This document shows, piece by piece, positions 45,292 to 46,216 of a DNA stretch of 46,216 nt; positions within the stretch are counted from its first letter, which is position 1, and each line of letters begins with the position of its first letter. The stretch is from a virus: positions 1 to 46,216 of IMG/VR virus record IMGVR_UViG_3300017917_002425, one strand, 5' to 3'. The position numbers and the translations under genes were made by a program. The notes beneath the pieces are model-generated. The model made no database searches. It had not been told where the DNA came from and was given only the letters and a program-made list of their open reading frames with translations.

Positions 45292-45900
45292 ATGAAATCG
45301 AAATATAAGAACAGAAAAAAACTCATCCTAACTGACTGTGATGGCGTATGCCTCGACTGGGAGTGGGCCTTTAACGTCTGGATGCAGGAGCACGGGTTTG
45401 AAGAAGTGCCCGATAGCAAACTCAGTTATGATATGAGCATACGCTATAACATAACACGTGAGCAAGTTAAAAAACTGATCAAGGTCTTTAATGAATCGGC
45501 TGCAATTGGATTCCTACCTGCACAACGTGATGCCATGTACTACATCAAACGCTTACACGAAGAACACGGATACAAGTTTCACGCTATCACATCATTAAGT
45601 TTAGATCCTAATGCTCAGAAACTACGTGAAATGAATATTCACAAACTGTTTGGCGATGCGTTTGAGCGTATTGTATGTTTAGACACCGGTGCACACAAAG
45701 ACGAAGCCTTAGAAGAATACGAAGGCACTGGACACTGGTGGATTGAAGATAAAATTGAAAATGCTGAGGCCGGTTACAATGCAGGTCTAAAAACTCTACT
45801 GTTGGAACACGGCCACAACATGCACTACGAACATGAACATATTACTATCGTAAAGAACTGGAAGAACATTTACGAAGTAATAACTGGTCAGTCAGCATAA
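45292..45900 (+). CDS. HAD-superfamily phosphatase-like protein
   Basis: 202 residues with the HAD nucleophile motif LILTDCDGV (Asp15 and Asp17), the motif II Ser/Thr in AITSLSL, and an acidic motif IV in HWWIEDKIENAEAG. The layout is that of a small phosphatase or 5'-nucleotidase. In T4-like phages such enzymes may act on nucleotides or DNA 3' ends; the substrate is not shown. It is probably translated from a leaderless message. It overlaps the convergent phoH gene by 13 bases. Confidence 0.87.
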   Translation: MKSKYKNRKKLILTDCDGVCLDWEWAFNVWMQEHGFEEVPDSKLSYDMSIRYNITREQVKKLIKVFNESAAIGFLPAQRDAMYYIKRLHEEHGYKFHAITSLSLDPNAQKLREMNIHKLFGDAFERIVCLDTGAHKDEALEEYEGTGHWWIEDKIENAEAGYNAGLKTLLLEHGHNMHYEHEHITIVKNWKNIYEVITGQSA

Positions 45901-46216
45901 AGGTCAAGCACACGATCAATAATCTTGTGCCGCTGTATGTCGCGATTATCTAACTCGCATACAGCTATACCCTTTACACCTCCTTCCTGCAATCTTTCAA
46001 CTAGATCCATTAGACCATTGTTGTGGCTCTTGCGATCGGCCTGTTCAACGTCGCCCGTTATTACTATCTTGCTGCCTTCGCCAATACGGGTCATTAGCAT
46101 TTTTACTTGACTAGGTGTAGCATTTTGCATTTCGTCTGCAATAATGTAAGCACCTTTGAAAGTGCGACCACGCATAAATGCCAGTGGTGCAATTTCTATT
46201 ACTTGCTCGGCGATCA
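45888..46216 (-). CDS. phoH: PhoH-family ATPase, C-terminal part (cut by window edge)
   Basis: The visible 109 codons are the C-terminal part of a PhoH protein. AEQVIEIAPLAFMRGRTFKG, IIADEMQNATPSQVKMLMTR (Walker B region) and SKIVITGDVEQADR are diagnostic. PhoH proteins are P-loop ATPases linked to phosphate starvation and RNA metabolism, and are very common in T4-like phages. The frame stays open to the right edge, so the Walker A half lies outside. Convergent with the HAD gene. Confidence 0.93.
   Translation of the reverse strand, partial: IAEQVIEIAPLAFMRGRTFKGAYIIADEMQNATPSQVKMLMTRIGEGSKIVITGDVEQADRKSHNNGLMDLVERLQEGGVKGIAVCELDNRDIQRHKIIDRVLDLYAD

Overview
The window reads as part of a large, AT-rich, T4-like myovirus genome that infects a bacterium, probably Gram-negative and perhaps aquatic. 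The phage call rests on a gp44-type sliding-clamp loader ATPase (43284-44207), a PhoH-family protein cut by the right edge, a GroES/gp31-like co-chaperonin (42393-42791), a 1510-residue fibre-like protein followed by four LamG-type proteins (7093-14478), Ig-repeat virion proteins (36920-40501), SleB-type wall hydrolases, and dozens of tightly overlapping small genes of unknown function. No tRNA, rRNA, integrase or IS element was seen. All calls are from reading the sequence; no database search was run.

Layout. 1-4133: the tail of an upstream protein, two ClpP-type serine proteases around an opposite-strand 475-residue unknown, and an asparagine-synthetase-like ATPase. 4141-7099: small plus-strand genes, a GT4 glycosyltransferase and a SWIM zinc-finger protein. 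7093-14478: a minus-strand operon of one giant fibre-like gene plus four tandem LamG paralogues. 14531-20814: mostly unknown small genes in ATGA/TAATG-overlapping operons behind sigma70-like promoters, with recognisable cupin, Api92-like, DUF2452 and gamma-glutamylcyclotransferase folds. 20816-23752: a three-gene cassette of a putative type II restriction endonuclease, an N6-adenine methyltransferase, and an ABC-ATPase fused to a GNAT acetyltransferase.

23905-27755: a metabolic and stress island. It holds ahpC-ahpD (peroxide detoxification), terC (membrane metal transport), pstS (phosphate-binding protein) and a class I glutamine amidotransferase. Between the divergent terC and pstS lies a 288-bp regulatory region. 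It carries a clear yybP-ykoY manganese riboswitch reading toward terC, and a Pho-box-like 11-bp-period repeat with a correctly spaced -10 reading toward pstS. 27784-31961: small genes, a DUF805 membrane protein, an Hc1-like basic protein and a radical SAM protein. 31970-34098: a structured leader, two SleB hydrolases and a possible holin. 34492-36865: HNH endonuclease, a translation initiation factor IF-1, an SGNH hydrolase, Fe/Mn superoxide dismutase and an A-type Fe-S carrier. 36892-40501: virion proteins. 40512-46216: conserved T4-like small genes, a catalytically incomplete DNA polymerase III alpha-like fragment, co-chaperonin, clamp loader, a second SGNH hydrolase, a HAD phosphatase and PhoH.

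How it fits together. At least twelve promoters share a TTGACC/TTGACA -35 and TATAAT -10 at 16-17 bp, several with an extended TGC and a conserved GTATAGT element four bases below the -10; these look like host-RNA-polymerase early promoters. TAAATA motifs ahead of virion-type genes resemble T4 late promoters. The superoxide dismutase, AhpC/AhpD, Fe-S carrier and Mn-riboswitch-controlled TerC suggest the phage manages oxidative and metal stress in the infected cell, while PstS and PhoH point to phosphate limitation. The most unusual elements are the Mn-riboswitch/Pho-box hub and the restriction-methylation-ABC/GNAT cassette.
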